From an uncultured Porphyromonadaceae bacterium (lineage in GTDB: Bacteria; Bacteroidota; Bacteroidia; Bacteroidales; Muribaculaceae): a stretch of DNA of 6,790 nt. The position numbers and the translations under genes are program-made. Location: NCBI GenBank assembly GCA_947176615.1, contig CAMWRO010000164.1:1-6790 (forward strand), read 5' to 3'. A model generated the notes under the pieces. It searched no databases and had not been told where the DNA came from. It saw only the letters and a program-made list of their open reading frames with translations. The first letter of the stretch is position 1. Each line of letters opens with the position of its first letter. This document shows, piece after piece, positions 1 through 6,761 of the stretch.

Positions 1-53
1 CAACGACCCCCTGATTAACAGTCAGGTGCTCTAACCAACTGAGCTACTGAAGC
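1..53 (-). tRNA. tRNA-Asn(GUU), 3' part cut off by the window edge
   Basis: This is the second gene of a tandem tRNA-Asn pair, read right to left. Its 5' end is G at 53 (acceptor strand GCTTCAG), followed by D stem GCTC/GAGC, anticodon stem CCTGA/TCAGG around the loop CTGTTAA, and a GGGTC variable region. The anticodon GTT lies at 19-17 and decodes Asn codons AAC and AAU. The sequence stops after about canonical position 52, so most of the T arm and the 3' acceptor strand lie left of base 1. It differs from its neighbour at canonical position 7 (G for A) and at the 27-43 pair (C-G for U-A). It is probably transcribed together with the copy at 64-137, ten bases upstream. Confidence 0.93.
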
Positions 54-63
54 ATGATTTTTG

Positions 64-137
64 CGCTTCAAGATGGACTTGAACCAACGACCCTCTGATT
101 AACAGTCAGATGCTCTAACCAACTGAGCTATTGAAGC
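64..137 (-). tRNA. tRNA-Asn(GUU), complete
   Basis: This is a full 74-nt cloverleaf on the minus strand. The acceptor strands GCTTCAA (137-131) and TTGAAGC (71-65) pair completely. The D stem is GCTC/GAGC with an AGTTGGTTA loop. The anticodon stem TCTGA/TCAGA holds the loop CTGTTAA with anticodon GTT at 103-101. The variable region is GGGTC, and the T loop is TTCAAGT. The discriminator base is G (64), as expected for Asn. The next bases are CAA, so CCA is not encoded and must be added after transcription. The T stem GTTGG/CCATC has one U-U mismatch (canonical 50-64). As the first gene of the pair, it follows a promoter at 187-218 with a leader of roughly 43 nt. Confidence 0.96.
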
Positions 138-138
138 A

Positions 139-162
139 GTCATGCAATTGGTCTCTCATGAC
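139..162 (-). other. Small inverted repeat in the tRNA leader
   Basis: GTCATG (139-144) and CATGAC (157-162) are perfectly complementary around a 12-base loop. They sit between the predicted tRNA transcription start and the first mature tRNA base at 137. An alternative stem, GGTC (150-153) with GACC (160-163), would compete with it. The leader must be removed by RNase P; a stem one base upstream of the cleavage site could shape the precursor. Six base pairs in a leader of about 43 nt may also be chance. Confidence 0.3.
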
Positions 163-186
163 CATGTCCTTTGTGGAATTGCGCTG

Positions 187-218
187 CAAAATTACAACTG
201 TTTTTTCAATTGTGCAAG
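187..218 (-). promoter_or_regulatory. Predicted Bacteroidetes-type promoter for the tRNA-Asn pair
   Basis: On the minus strand the octamer TAATTTTG (194-187) matches the Bacteroidetes -7 consensus TAnnTTTG exactly. CTTG (218-215), one base from the -33 consensus TTTG, lies 20 bases further upstream, which is the usual spacing. Transcription would start near 180-182. The rest of the gap to 301 is AT-rich, with an A5-CC-T7 stretch at 242-255 lying between the divergent promoters. This is a sequence match only. Confidence 0.65.
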
Positions 219-301
219 CGTTGGGGCGAAAAAAATCACACAAAAACCTTTTTTTAATAATTTTTCGACTTTATCTCTACTTATTTGTTATAATAATTGA
301 C

Positions 302-309
302 TACCTTTG
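302..309 (+). promoter_or_regulatory. Predicted -7 box for the S41 protease-mfd operon
   Basis: TACCTTTG fits TAnnTTTG exactly and ends 25 bases before the ATG at 335, giving a short leader starting near 315. The -33 element is weak: a TTTG occurs at 284-287, but only 14 bases upstream, which is too close, and nothing good sits at 19-21. No Shine-Dalgarno sequence is visible before the ATG; the leader is A-rich (around 320-328), as is common in Bacteroidetes. Confidence 0.5.
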
Positions 310-334
310 ACCTCCGTTTCAAAATTCAACGCTG

Positions 335-1993
335 ATGAAGAAATTAACAATCCTCGTTACCGCGCTTATTGTGATGTCGATACTCACTTCGGCCGCCACG
401 CGAAGCAAAAAGAGCGAAATTTCGCGAAACCTTGATATTTTCAACGCCCTTTACAAGGAGTTGCAGACTTTCTATGTCGATTCTATCGATGCCGAAAAGT
501 CAATCGACATCGCTATCGGCGCGATGCTCAACGACATAGACCCTTATACCGAATATATCCCGGCCAAGGCTCAGGAGTCGTTCCGCTCGATGACCACCGG
601 CGAGTATGGCGGCATCGGGTCCTATATCATGGAGCGTAACGGAAACACATATATATCGGAACCCTACGAGGGCAGTCCGGCCAATCTTGCGGGGTTGCGT
701 CCCGGCGACCGCATTATCATGATTGACGCCGACTCGACCGTGGGGTGGAGCAGCTCCAAGGTCAGCGACAAGCTCAAGGGGCAGCAGGGCACGACGGTAA
801 AGGTGACCGTCAACCGGCCTTGGGTCAAGGATTCGATACTTTCGTTTGACATCGTGCGCCGCAAGATTCAGATTCCGTCGGTTCCCTACTGGGGCATCAT
901 CAAGGGTGACATAGGCTACATCTCGCTCAGCAGTTTCACCGAGAAATCCTATAACGAGGTGCGCGACGCGCTGCAGGAACTCATCAAGAACAAAGGTGCC
1001 AAGTCGATTGTCCTCGACCTGCGCGGCAACGGCGGCGGACTGCTCGAAAGCGCGGTGCAGATTCTCGGCCTGTTCCTTCCCAAGGGGACACCGGTGCTGA
1101 CCACCAAGGGAAAAGGGGCGTTGACCGAGAAGACCTACAAGACGACTGTCACCCCGGTCGACACCAAGATTCCGCTTGCAGTGCTGATTGACGGCTCAAC
1201 CGCCTCGTCGGCCGAAATCGTCAGCGGAGCGCTCCAAGACCTCGACCGCGCTGTCATCGTGGGCAACCGCTCGTTTGGCAAAGGTCTCGTGCAAAGCACC
1301 CGCCAGCTCCCCTATGACGGCATGCTGAAGGTGACAATCGCCAAATATTACATCCCCAGCGGCCGACTTATCCAAGCCATCGACTATTCCCACCGCAACC
1401 CCGACGGCTCGGTGGCCCGCATACCCGACAGCCTGACCAATGTGTTCAAGACCGCCCACGGCCGCGAGGTGCGTGACGGCGGAGGCATCACCCCCGACAT
1501 AAAAGTGGAGTATCCCGACGTGACACGACTGACGTTCAACGTCGTGCGTGACCACTGGGCATTTGATTTCGCCAACAAATATTTCGCCGAAAACCCCACA
1601 ATCGCCTCCCCCGAGGAATTTGTCATCGACGACACGATTTACACCCGGTTCAAGAACTTCATCGACCCGTCGCGTTTCAACTATGACAAAGTGTGCGAGA
1701 CCGCTCTTGACCAGTTGAAACAGATTGCCACCACCGAGGGTTACATGAACGACTCGGTCAAGGCCCAGTTTGATGTTCTGTCATCACTGCTGAAACACAA
1801 TCTCGACAAGGACCTCGACACTAACCGCGAGGCCATAACCCCCTATCTCGCCGGCGAGATTATCAACCGTTATTACTACAACCGAGGCGGCATCATATAC
1901 AGTCTGCGCGACGACGCGACCATCGACAGCGCGGCCACCGTCCTGACCACTCCGAAGTATAAAGAAATACTCTCCTCAGCGTCCAAGAAATGA
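335..1993 (+). CDS. S41 family C-terminal processing (tail-specific) peptidase
   Basis: This is a 552-aa exported serine protease of the Ctp/Prc family, which cleaves or degrades cell-envelope proteins from their C-termini. Residues 1-22 form a signal peptide or N-terminal anchor: KK, then a hydrophobic stretch ending near TSAA. No lipobox Cys is present, so it is not a lipoprotein. A short helical region with DPYTEYIP leads into a PDZ domain (about 80-165; GGIG at 92-95, GLRPGD at 120-125). The peptidase core follows, with LRGNGGG at 229-235. The catalytic residues are Ser291 (in STASSAE), Lys316 (in FGKG) and Gln320; their +25 and +4 spacing matches B. subtilis CtpB (309/334/338). The sequence GGGITPD is at 382-388. 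The C-terminal 160 residues are a helical extension of the kind seen in Bacteroidetes members of this family. The ATG at 335 starts directly at the signal peptide. The stop overlaps the mfd start (ATGA). The natural substrate cannot be read from the sequence, so no specific gene symbol is given. Confidence 0.96.
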   Translation: MKKLTILVTALIVMSILTSAATRSKKSEISRNLDIFNALYKELQTFYVDSIDAEKSIDIAIGAMLNDIDPYTEYIPAKAQESFRSMTTGEYGGIGSYIMERNGNTYISEPYEGSPANLAGLRPGDRIIMIDADSTVGWSSSKVSDKLKGQQGTTVKVTVNRPWVKDSILSFDIVRRKIQIPSVPYWGIIKGDIGYISLSSFTEKSYNEVRDALQELIKNKGAKSIVLDLRGNGGGLLESAVQILGLFLPKGTPVLTTKGKGALTEKTYKTTVTPVDTKIPLAVLIDGSTASSAEIVSGALQDLDRAVIVGNRSFGKGLVQSTRQLPYDGMLKVTIAKYYIPSGRLIQAIDYSHRNPDGSVARIPDSLTNVFKTAHGREVRDGGGITPDIKVEYPDVTRLTFNVVRDHWAFDFANKYFAENPTIASPEEFVIDDTIYTRFKNFIDPSRFNYDKVCETALDQLKQIATTEGYMNDSVKAQFDVLSSLLKHNLDKDLDTNREAITPYLAGEIINRYYYNRGGIIYSLRDDATIDSAATVLTTPKYKEILSSASKK

Positions 1994-4900
1994 CAATAAC
2001 GGAACTCAGCGACATATTCATGTCATCACGTCGCCGCCAAGCCTTGCAGAAGGCTCTGGGCGGCGATGCCTCGATAATATCGCTATATAACCTTGCCGGA
2101 TCGGCCCCGGCGATGATGCTTGCCGCGATGGAACCGCGCGAGGTGCCGGTGCTTGTCGTGGGTGACTCGCTCGACGATGCGGGATACCTTTACCACGACC
2201 TGTCGCGCATACTCGGCGAGGAGAGCGTGCTGATGTTTCCGTCGGGCTACAAGCGCGACATCAAGTATGGGCAAGTCGACCCGCCGTCACAGATTCTGCG
2301 CACCGAGGCACTCAACAGGTGGTATGGCGACAAGGCGCCGCGGTTTGTCGTGACCTATCCCGAGGCGATGGCAGAGCGCGTCGCTCCCCGCGAGGTTATC
2401 GACCGCCACACCCTGCACCTGAAAAAAGACTCGGAAGTCGACCTGACTGAAACCGTCAAGTGGCTGCGCGACAACGGATTCATCGAGCAGGACTATGTCT
2501 ACGAGCCGGGGCACTTCGCAGTGCGAGGCTCGATTCTCGACATCTTCGGCTACAGCAACGAGCTCCCCTTCCGCATCGACTTCTTCGGTGACGAAATCGA
2601 CTCGATACGCACCTTCAACATCGAGACACAACTGTCGGAAAAGCGTCTCGACGAGGTGGCGATTACCTCGGGGGTGGCATCACAGGCAAGCGGGTGCTCG
2701 ATTCTCGACTTCATTCCCGAGGGGACGCTGATGGCGGTGCGCGACGCGGGATATACCGTTGACCGCATCAAGGCCATTGCCGCCGAGGATTTCTCGGAAA
2801 GCGCCCTGATAGCGGGAGAATGTGACACACGCGCGATGACACAGGTTGTCGACCCGGGTCAGTTTGCGGCAAAATTTGCCGGATACAAGCAACTGCGATT
2901 TACCTCAGGCGCCAATCCCGACCCCGCGGCCAAGGTGTCAATCGATTTCAAATGTTCGCCACAGGCCATCTATCACAAAAACTTTGAACTCATCAGCGAG
3001 TCATTCACCTCACTGCTCAACGATGGTTACAAGCTCTATATCCTCAGTGACAGCGAGAAACAGATCGAGCGACTGACGGCTATCTTTGCCGACCGCGGCG
3101 ACGACATCAAGTTCGCCCCCGTCATCTCGACGCTCCACGAGGGATTCAGCGACAAATCGCTGAAAATATGCGTGTTCACCGACCATCAGATTTTTGACCG
3201 ATTCCACAAGTACACCCTGCGCAGCGACCGTGCCCGCTCGGGAAAACTCGCGCTGTCGCTCAAAGAGCTAAGCGCCATCGAGCCGGGCGACTTTATCGTC
3301 CATGTCGACCACGGCGTGGGAAAATTTGCCGGACTGTTGCGCACCGATGTCAACGGCCGCACTCAGGAGATGATAAAACTCGTCTATGCCAACGACGACA
3401 TCATCTTCGTCTCGATTCACGCTCTGCACAAGCTTGCCAAGTATCGCGGCAAGGAGGGCGTACCGCCTAAAATCAACAAGCTCGGCAGCGGCGCGTGGAA
3501 CCGCATGAAGGAGAAAACCAAGTCCAAGCTGAAAGACATCGCCCGCGACCTCATCAAGCTATATGCCGCCCGCAAGGAGGAAAAAGGCCATGCGTTTGCC
3601 CCCGACTCCTATATGCAGCAGGAACTTGAAGCGTCGTTCATCTATGAGGACACCCCCGACCAGCTCACCGCCACCAAGGCTGTGAAAGCCGACATGGAGA
3701 GCGACAAGCCGATGGACCGTCTGATATGCGGCGACGTGGGTTTCGGCAAGACCGAAATAGCCATCCGCGCCGCGTTCAAGGCTGCATCTGACGGGAAACA
3801 GACCGCCGTGCTCGTCCCGACCACCGTGCTCGCCTATCAGCACTTCAACACCTTCTCCAAGCGCTTGAAAGACTTCCCCGTGCGGGTCGACTATCTCTCG
3901 CGCGCCCGCACGGCCAAACAGGTCAAACAGATTCTCGCCGACCTCGCCGAGGGGAAAATCGACATCCTCATCGGCACCCACAAACTCATCGGCAAAGAGG
4001 TAAAGTTCAAAGACCTCGGACTGCTCATCGTCGACGAGGAACAGAAATTCGGCGTGGCCGTCAAGGAAAAACTGAAACAGATGAAGGTGAGCGTCGACAC
4101 GCTGACCATGAGCGCGACCCCCATCCCGCGCACATTGCAGTTCTCGCTCATGGGCGCCCGCGACCTCTCGGCCATCAACACCCCTCCGGCCAACCGCTAC
4201 CCCATCGTCACGTCGGTCAACGCCGGGAGTGACGACATTCTCGCCGAGGCCATCAACTTTGAGCTGTCGCGCAACGGTCAGGTGTTTGTCATCAACCACC
4301 GCATCGAGGGACTTCACGAACTCGAAGCACAGATCAAGCGGCTCGTGCCCGACGCGCGCGTCGTGATCGGCCACGGACAGATGCCTCCCGAAAAGCTTGA
4401 AAAAGCGATTATCGACTTCGCCAACCACGACTATGACGTACTGCTCGCCACGACCATCATCGAGAGCGGCATCGACATGCCCAATGTCAACACCATCATC
4501 GTCAACAACGCCCAGAACTTCGGACTGAGCGAACTGCACCAGCTGCGCGGCCGCGTGGGCCGCAGCTCGCGCAAGGCATTCTGCTATCTTCTCGTGCCGC
4601 CCCACATCCCCCTCTCGCCGGTGGCGCGCCGCCGCCTCCAAGCCATCGAGAGTTTCAGCGACCTCGGCAGCGGAATCCACATCGCCATGCAGGACCTCGA
4701 CATCCGCGGAGCCGGAAACCTGCTCGGAGCCGAGCAGAGCGGCTTTATAGCCGACTTGGGTTACGAGACCTATCAGAAAATATTGAAAGAGGCAGTGACC
4801 GAGTTGCGCACCGAAGAATTTGCCGGCATCGAGACCGCCGGAGAACATGACGAGGAGAAAGAGACCGACTATGTAGCCGACTGCGTGATCGAGAGCGACA

Positions 4901-5340
4901 TGGAGCTGCTGCTCCCCGCCGACTACGTTCCCACCGAGAGCGAGCGCATCGCCCTCTATCAGGAACTCGACGGCATCGAGCGCGAAATGGACCTTCAGGC
5001 ATTCAAGTCGCGCCTCGTCGACCGTTTCGGCACGATCCCCGCAGTGACAGCCGAGCTGTTGCGCATCCCGCGCCTGCGCCGCCTCGCCCGGCAGCTCGGC
5101 ATCGAGAAAGTGTCGCTGAAACAAGGAGTGATGTACATCTATTTTGTCGACGAGTCAAACCGCGCCTACTACCAGTCGCCCGTCTTCGGCAAACTGCTCA
5201 ACTACCTGCAAGCCAACGCCCGCCGGTGCAAAATCCGCGAGCGCAATGGCAAGCGTTCCTTTGCCATCACCTCGGTCGACACCGTCGAGACCGCCGTCGC
5301 CATCCTCACCGAAATCCACTCCCTCCCCTCGCTCGGGTAA
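1990..5340 (+). CDS. mfd: Transcription-repair coupling factor Mfd
   Basis: This is a 1116-aa cytoplasmic DNA translocase (E. coli 1148 aa) that pushes stalled RNA polymerase off DNA and recruits UvrA for nucleotide excision repair. The N-terminal UvrB-like module (about 1-330) contains RGSILDIF at 179-186; R179, R195 and F199 fall at the spacing of the E. coli UvrA-contact residues R165, R181 and F185. The RNA-polymerase-interacting (CarD-like) domain is at about 427-500 (PGDFIVHVDHGVGKF). The RecG-like motor follows: Walker A GDVGFGKTE with K587, DEEQ at 682-685, SATPIPRT at 708-715, TIIESGID at 822-829 and QLRGRVGRS at 851-859. The TRG motif region (DLDIRGAGNLLG) is at 902-913 and the autoinhibitory D7 domain at about 965-1113, containing LVDRFGTIP. 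All core motifs are intact. The ATG at 1990 is preferred over Met11 because it gives the normal N-terminus and overlaps the upstream stop, suggesting coupled translation. Codon use matches its neighbours, with no sign of transfer. Confidence 0.98.
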   Translation: MTITELSDIFMSSRRRQALQKALGGDASIISLYNLAGSAPAMMLAAMEPREVPVLVVGDSLDDAGYLYHDLSRILGEESVLMFPSGYKRDIKYGQVDPPSQILRTEALNRWYGDKAPRFVVTYPEAMAERVAPREVIDRHTLHLKKDSEVDLTETVKWLRDNGFIEQDYVYEPGHFAVRGSILDIFGYSNELPFRIDFFGDEIDSIRTFNIETQLSEKRLDEVAITSGVASQASGCSILDFIPEGTLMAVRDAGYTVDRIKAIAAEDFSESALIAGECDTRAMTQVVDPGQFAAKFAGYKQLRFTSGANPDPAAKVSIDFKCSPQAIYHKNFELISESFTSLLNDGYKLYILSDSEKQIERLTAIFADRGDDIKFAPVISTLHEGFSDKSLKICVFTDHQIFDRFHKYTLRSDRARSGKLALSLKELSAIEPGDFIVHVDHGVGKFAGLLRTDVNGRTQEMIKLVYANDDIIFVSIHALHKLAKYRGKEGVPPKINKLGSGAWNRMKEKTKSKLKDIARDLIKLYAARKEEKGHAFAPDSYMQQELEASFIYEDTPDQLTATKAVKADMESDKPMDRLICGDVGFGKTEIAIRAAFKAASDGKQTAVLVPTTVLAYQHFNTFSKRLKDFPVRVDYLSRARTAKQVKQILADLAEGKIDILIGTHKLIGKEVKFKDLGLLIVDEEQKFGVAVKEKLKQMKVSVDTLTMSATPIPRTLQFSLMGARDLSAINTPPANRYPIVTSVNAGSDDILAEAINFELSRNGQVFVINHRIEGLHELEAQIKRLVPDARVVIGHGQMPPEKLEKAIIDFANHDYDVLLATTIIESGIDMPNVNTIIVNNAQNFGLSELHQLRGRVGRSSRKAFCYLLVPPHIPLSPVARRRLQAIESFSDLGSGIHIAMQDLDIRGAGNLLGAEQSGFIADLGYETYQKILKEAVTELRTEEFAGIETAGEHDEEKETDYVADCVIESDMELLLPADYVPTESERIALYQELDGIEREMDLQAFKSRLVDRFGTIPAVTAELLRIPRLRRLARQLGIEKVSLKQGVMYIYFVDESNRAYYQSPVFGKLLNYLQANARRCKIRERNGKRSFAITSVDTVETAVAILTEIHSLPSLG

Positions 5341-5400
5341 CGTCGCATCAGATTGCGTGTTACGTCGTAGCCGGGAAGTAGCGGCAACAGCGCCGACTGC

Positions 5401-5465
5401 AAAAACTAATGACTGACAATCGGTTTCATGCCGCAAAAACAGCGGGAAACCGTTATCAGTCATTA
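5401..5465. terminator. Long stem-loop between convergent mfd and hflX, likely terminator
   Basis: The arms 5407-5427 and 5446-5465 are complementary over an outer 10 bp (TAATGACTGA/TCAGTCATTA) and 7 bp (CGGTTTC/GAAACCG), split by a small internal loop (CAAT opposite TTA). Inside, CCGC (5431-5434) pairs with GCGG (5442-5445) around AAAAACA, with ATG (5428-5430) bulged. In the hflX direction the stem is followed by GTTTTT (5406-5401), a good intrinsic terminator 54 bases past the hflX stop. In the mfd direction only TTAT follows directly; a T6 run comes 18 bases later (5484-5489), so it would be weaker there. The stretch 5341-5400 has only a weak ACGT-CGCA bulged stem and no gene. Confidence 0.75.
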
Positions 5466-5475
5466 TTATGCGACA

Positions 5476-5498
5476 TTTGCGACTTTTTTCTGCGCAAA
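5476..5498. other. Short inverted repeat with T6 loop downstream of the main hairpin
   Basis: TTTGCG (5476-5481) and CGCAAA (5493-5498) can pair around an 11-base loop that contains T6 (5484-5489). TGCGAC also occurs twice, nine bases apart (5469-5474, 5478-5483). The stem could help end mfd transcripts that pass the main hairpin, but it has no U-run after it on the plus strand and may be chance. The rest of the gap to the hflX stop holds a G7 run (5500-5506) and no gene. Confidence 0.25.
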
Positions 5499-5518
5499 CG
5501 GGGGGGTGAATCATCGCG

Positions 5519-6733
5519 TCACTCCTCGTCGTAGTGCTGGAACAGGAAGTCGTTATAGGGGAAACGGGCGGTGTGAATCTCGCGTGCGCGGTCATAGACC
5601 ATCTGCTTCAGCTCGTCGATGTTAATTCCCTTCTTGGCCGAGATAAACACGCAGTCGTGGGGGAGCTTGGCCATCCACATCTGTTTCAGCTCGTCGAGCG
5701 ACACATTTTCGCGAGTGGCCGGTGTCAGGTCATCCTCATCCTTGGGGGTATAGGTAAACGCGTCTATCTTATTGAACACCATTATCATCGGCTTGTCGGC
5801 ACCGTCACATATCTCGCGCAACGTCTTGTCGACCACCTCGATCTGCTCCTCAAAGTTGGGGTGGGAAATATCGACTACATGCACGAGCAGGTCGGCCTCG
5901 CGCACCTCGTCGAGGGTCGACTTGAACGAGTCGACAAGGTGGGTTGGAAGTTTGCGGATAAACCCTACAGTGTCAGTCAGCAGGAACGGCAGGTTGTCGA
6001 TTATGACCTTGCGCACGGTGGTGTCGAGCGTGGCAAAGAGCTTGTTTTCGGCAAACACGTCGCTTTTGCTCAACACATTCATCAGCGTCGACTTGCCGGC
6101 ATTGGTATAGCCGACGAGGGCGACGCGGGTCAGCTTGCCGCGGTTCTTGCGCTGCACGGCCTTCTGCTTGTCAATGGCCTTCAGCTCCTCCTTGAGGAGT
6201 GAAATCTTGTTGAGGATTATACGGCGGTCGGTCTCGATCTGAGTCTCACCGGGGCCGCGCATACCGATACCGCCGCGCTGACGTTCAAGGTGAGTCCACA
6301 TGCGGGTCAGTCGCGGCAGAAGATACTGATACTGTGCAAGTTCCACCTGAGTCTTAGCATTGGCCGTGCGCGCACGTTTGGCAAAGATGTCGAGAATCAG
6401 GCTCGTGCGGTCGAGAATTTTCACTTTCAGCTCGCGCTCGATGTTGACCACCTGCTTGGAAGTCAGCTCGTCGTCAAAGATTGCCATGCCGATGTCGTTG
6501 TCCTCGACAAACTGACGTATCTCGTCGAGCTTTCCCTTGCCGACAAAAGTGCGCGGATTGGGATATTCGAGTTTCTGAGTGAACACCCGGACCGTCTCGG
6601 CCCCGGCGGTATCGGCGAGGAACGCCAACTCGTCAAGATACTCGCGCGACTTCGCCTCGTTCTGCCGGTCATTGACCAGTCCGACAAGGACCGCCCGCTC
6701 GGTTTCATACTCGTTTATAATCTGGTCTATCAT
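5519..6733 (-). CDS. hflX: GTPase HflX, ribosome-associated
   Basis: This is a 404-aa cytoplasmic GTPase of the Obg-HflX family. In bacteria HflX binds the 50S subunit, and in E. coli it splits stalled or idle 70S ribosomes under heat stress. The N-terminal HflX domain (about 10-110) contains PNPRTFVGKGKLDEI at 58-72. The linker carries the family signature GGIGMRGPGETQIETDRR at 154-171, then a coiled-coil-like helix at 172-200. The G domain has G1 GYTNAGKST (208-216, Lys214), G2 region ATLDTT (234-239), G3 DTVG (254-257), G4 NKID (321-324) and G5 SAK (365-367). All motifs are complete. The C-terminal end FPYNDFLFQHYDEE is short, as expected for a protein of about 400 aa. The ATG at 6733 has no upstream in-frame ATG before the promoter and no Shine-Dalgarno. 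The gene is convergent with mfd and not in the hfq-hflX-hflKC arrangement of E. coli, at least on the side seen here. Confidence 0.97.
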   Translation of the reverse strand: MIDQIINEYETERAVLVGLVNDRQNEAKSREYLDELAFLADTAGAETVRVFTQKLEYPNPRTFVGKGKLDEIRQFVEDNDIGMAIFDDELTSKQVVNIERELKVKILDRTSLILDIFAKRARTANAKTQVELAQYQYLLPRLTRMWTHLERQRGGIGMRGPGETQIETDRRIILNKISLLKEELKAIDKQKAVQRKNRGKLTRVALVGYTNAGKSTLMNVLSKSDVFAENKLFATLDTTVRKVIIDNLPFLLTDTVGFIRKLPTHLVDSFKSTLDEVREADLLVHVVDISHPNFEEQIEVVDKTLREICDGADKPMIMVFNKIDAFTYTPKDEDDLTPATRENVSLDELKQMWMAKLPHDCVFISAKKGINIDELKQMVYDRAREIHTARFPYNDFLFQHYDEE

Positions 6734-6741
6734 AATCTGGT
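6717..6741 (-). repeat. Ten-base direct repeat across the hflX start codon
   Basis: On the minus strand ACCAGATTAT occurs at 6741-6732 and again at 6726-6717, separated by five bases, giving a 15-base period. The first copy ends on the first two bases of the ATG and the second covers codons 3 to 6. The period equals five codons, so the repeat may be a small in-frame duplication of the start region. A protein binding site or a translational element is possible but unsupported. Confidence 0.6.
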
Positions 6742-6753
6742 AATTCTTTGATA

Positions 6754-6761
6754 CAAAATTA
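6754..6761 (-). promoter_or_regulatory. Predicted -7 box for hflX
   Basis: On the minus strand TAATTTTG (6761-6754) matches TAnnTTTG exactly and is identical to the tRNA-Asn -7 box. It ends 20 bases before the ATG, giving a leader of about 13 nt. No TTTG lies at the usual 19-21 base distance upstream; the region there is AT-rich and reaches the window edge at 6790. Confidence 0.5.

Noticed and set aside
1..137. The tRNA pair as a prophage or island attachment site
   Set aside because: No integrase, direct repeat of a tRNA 3' end, or foreign-looking sequence appears to the right, and the left side is outside the window.
242..255. A5-CC-T7 stretch as an intrinsic terminator
   Set aside because: It lies between divergent promoters with no transcript arriving from either side, and an A/T-only stem with a two-base loop would not fold stably. 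It is better seen as AT-rich promoter-flanking DNA.
3559..5124. A 521-codon open frame on the minus strand inside mfd
   Set aside because: It lies wholly opposite the conserved Mfd motor and D7 domain, has no recognisable motif, and its composition (rich in Val, Gly, Asp, His, Glu) is what reversing C- and G-ending codons produces. It is a shadow of mfd codon bias.
5500..5506. G7 homopolymer near the hflX stop as a phase-variation tract
   Set aside because: It lies 12 bases beyond the hflX stop codon and outside any gene or promoter, so a length change would not alter a reading frame or a promoter spacer.
5428..5625. A 65-codon plus-strand open frame starting in the hairpin loop
   Set aside because: Its ATG is the bulged triplet of the stem-loop, it runs into the 3' end of hflX on the opposite strand, and its translation looks like low-information Arg/Ser-rich sequence.
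5534..6202. A 222-codon open frame on the plus strand across hflX
   Set aside because: It runs antisense to the HflX G domain with complete G1-G5 motifs on the other strand; its translation shows no domain and no promoter precedes it.
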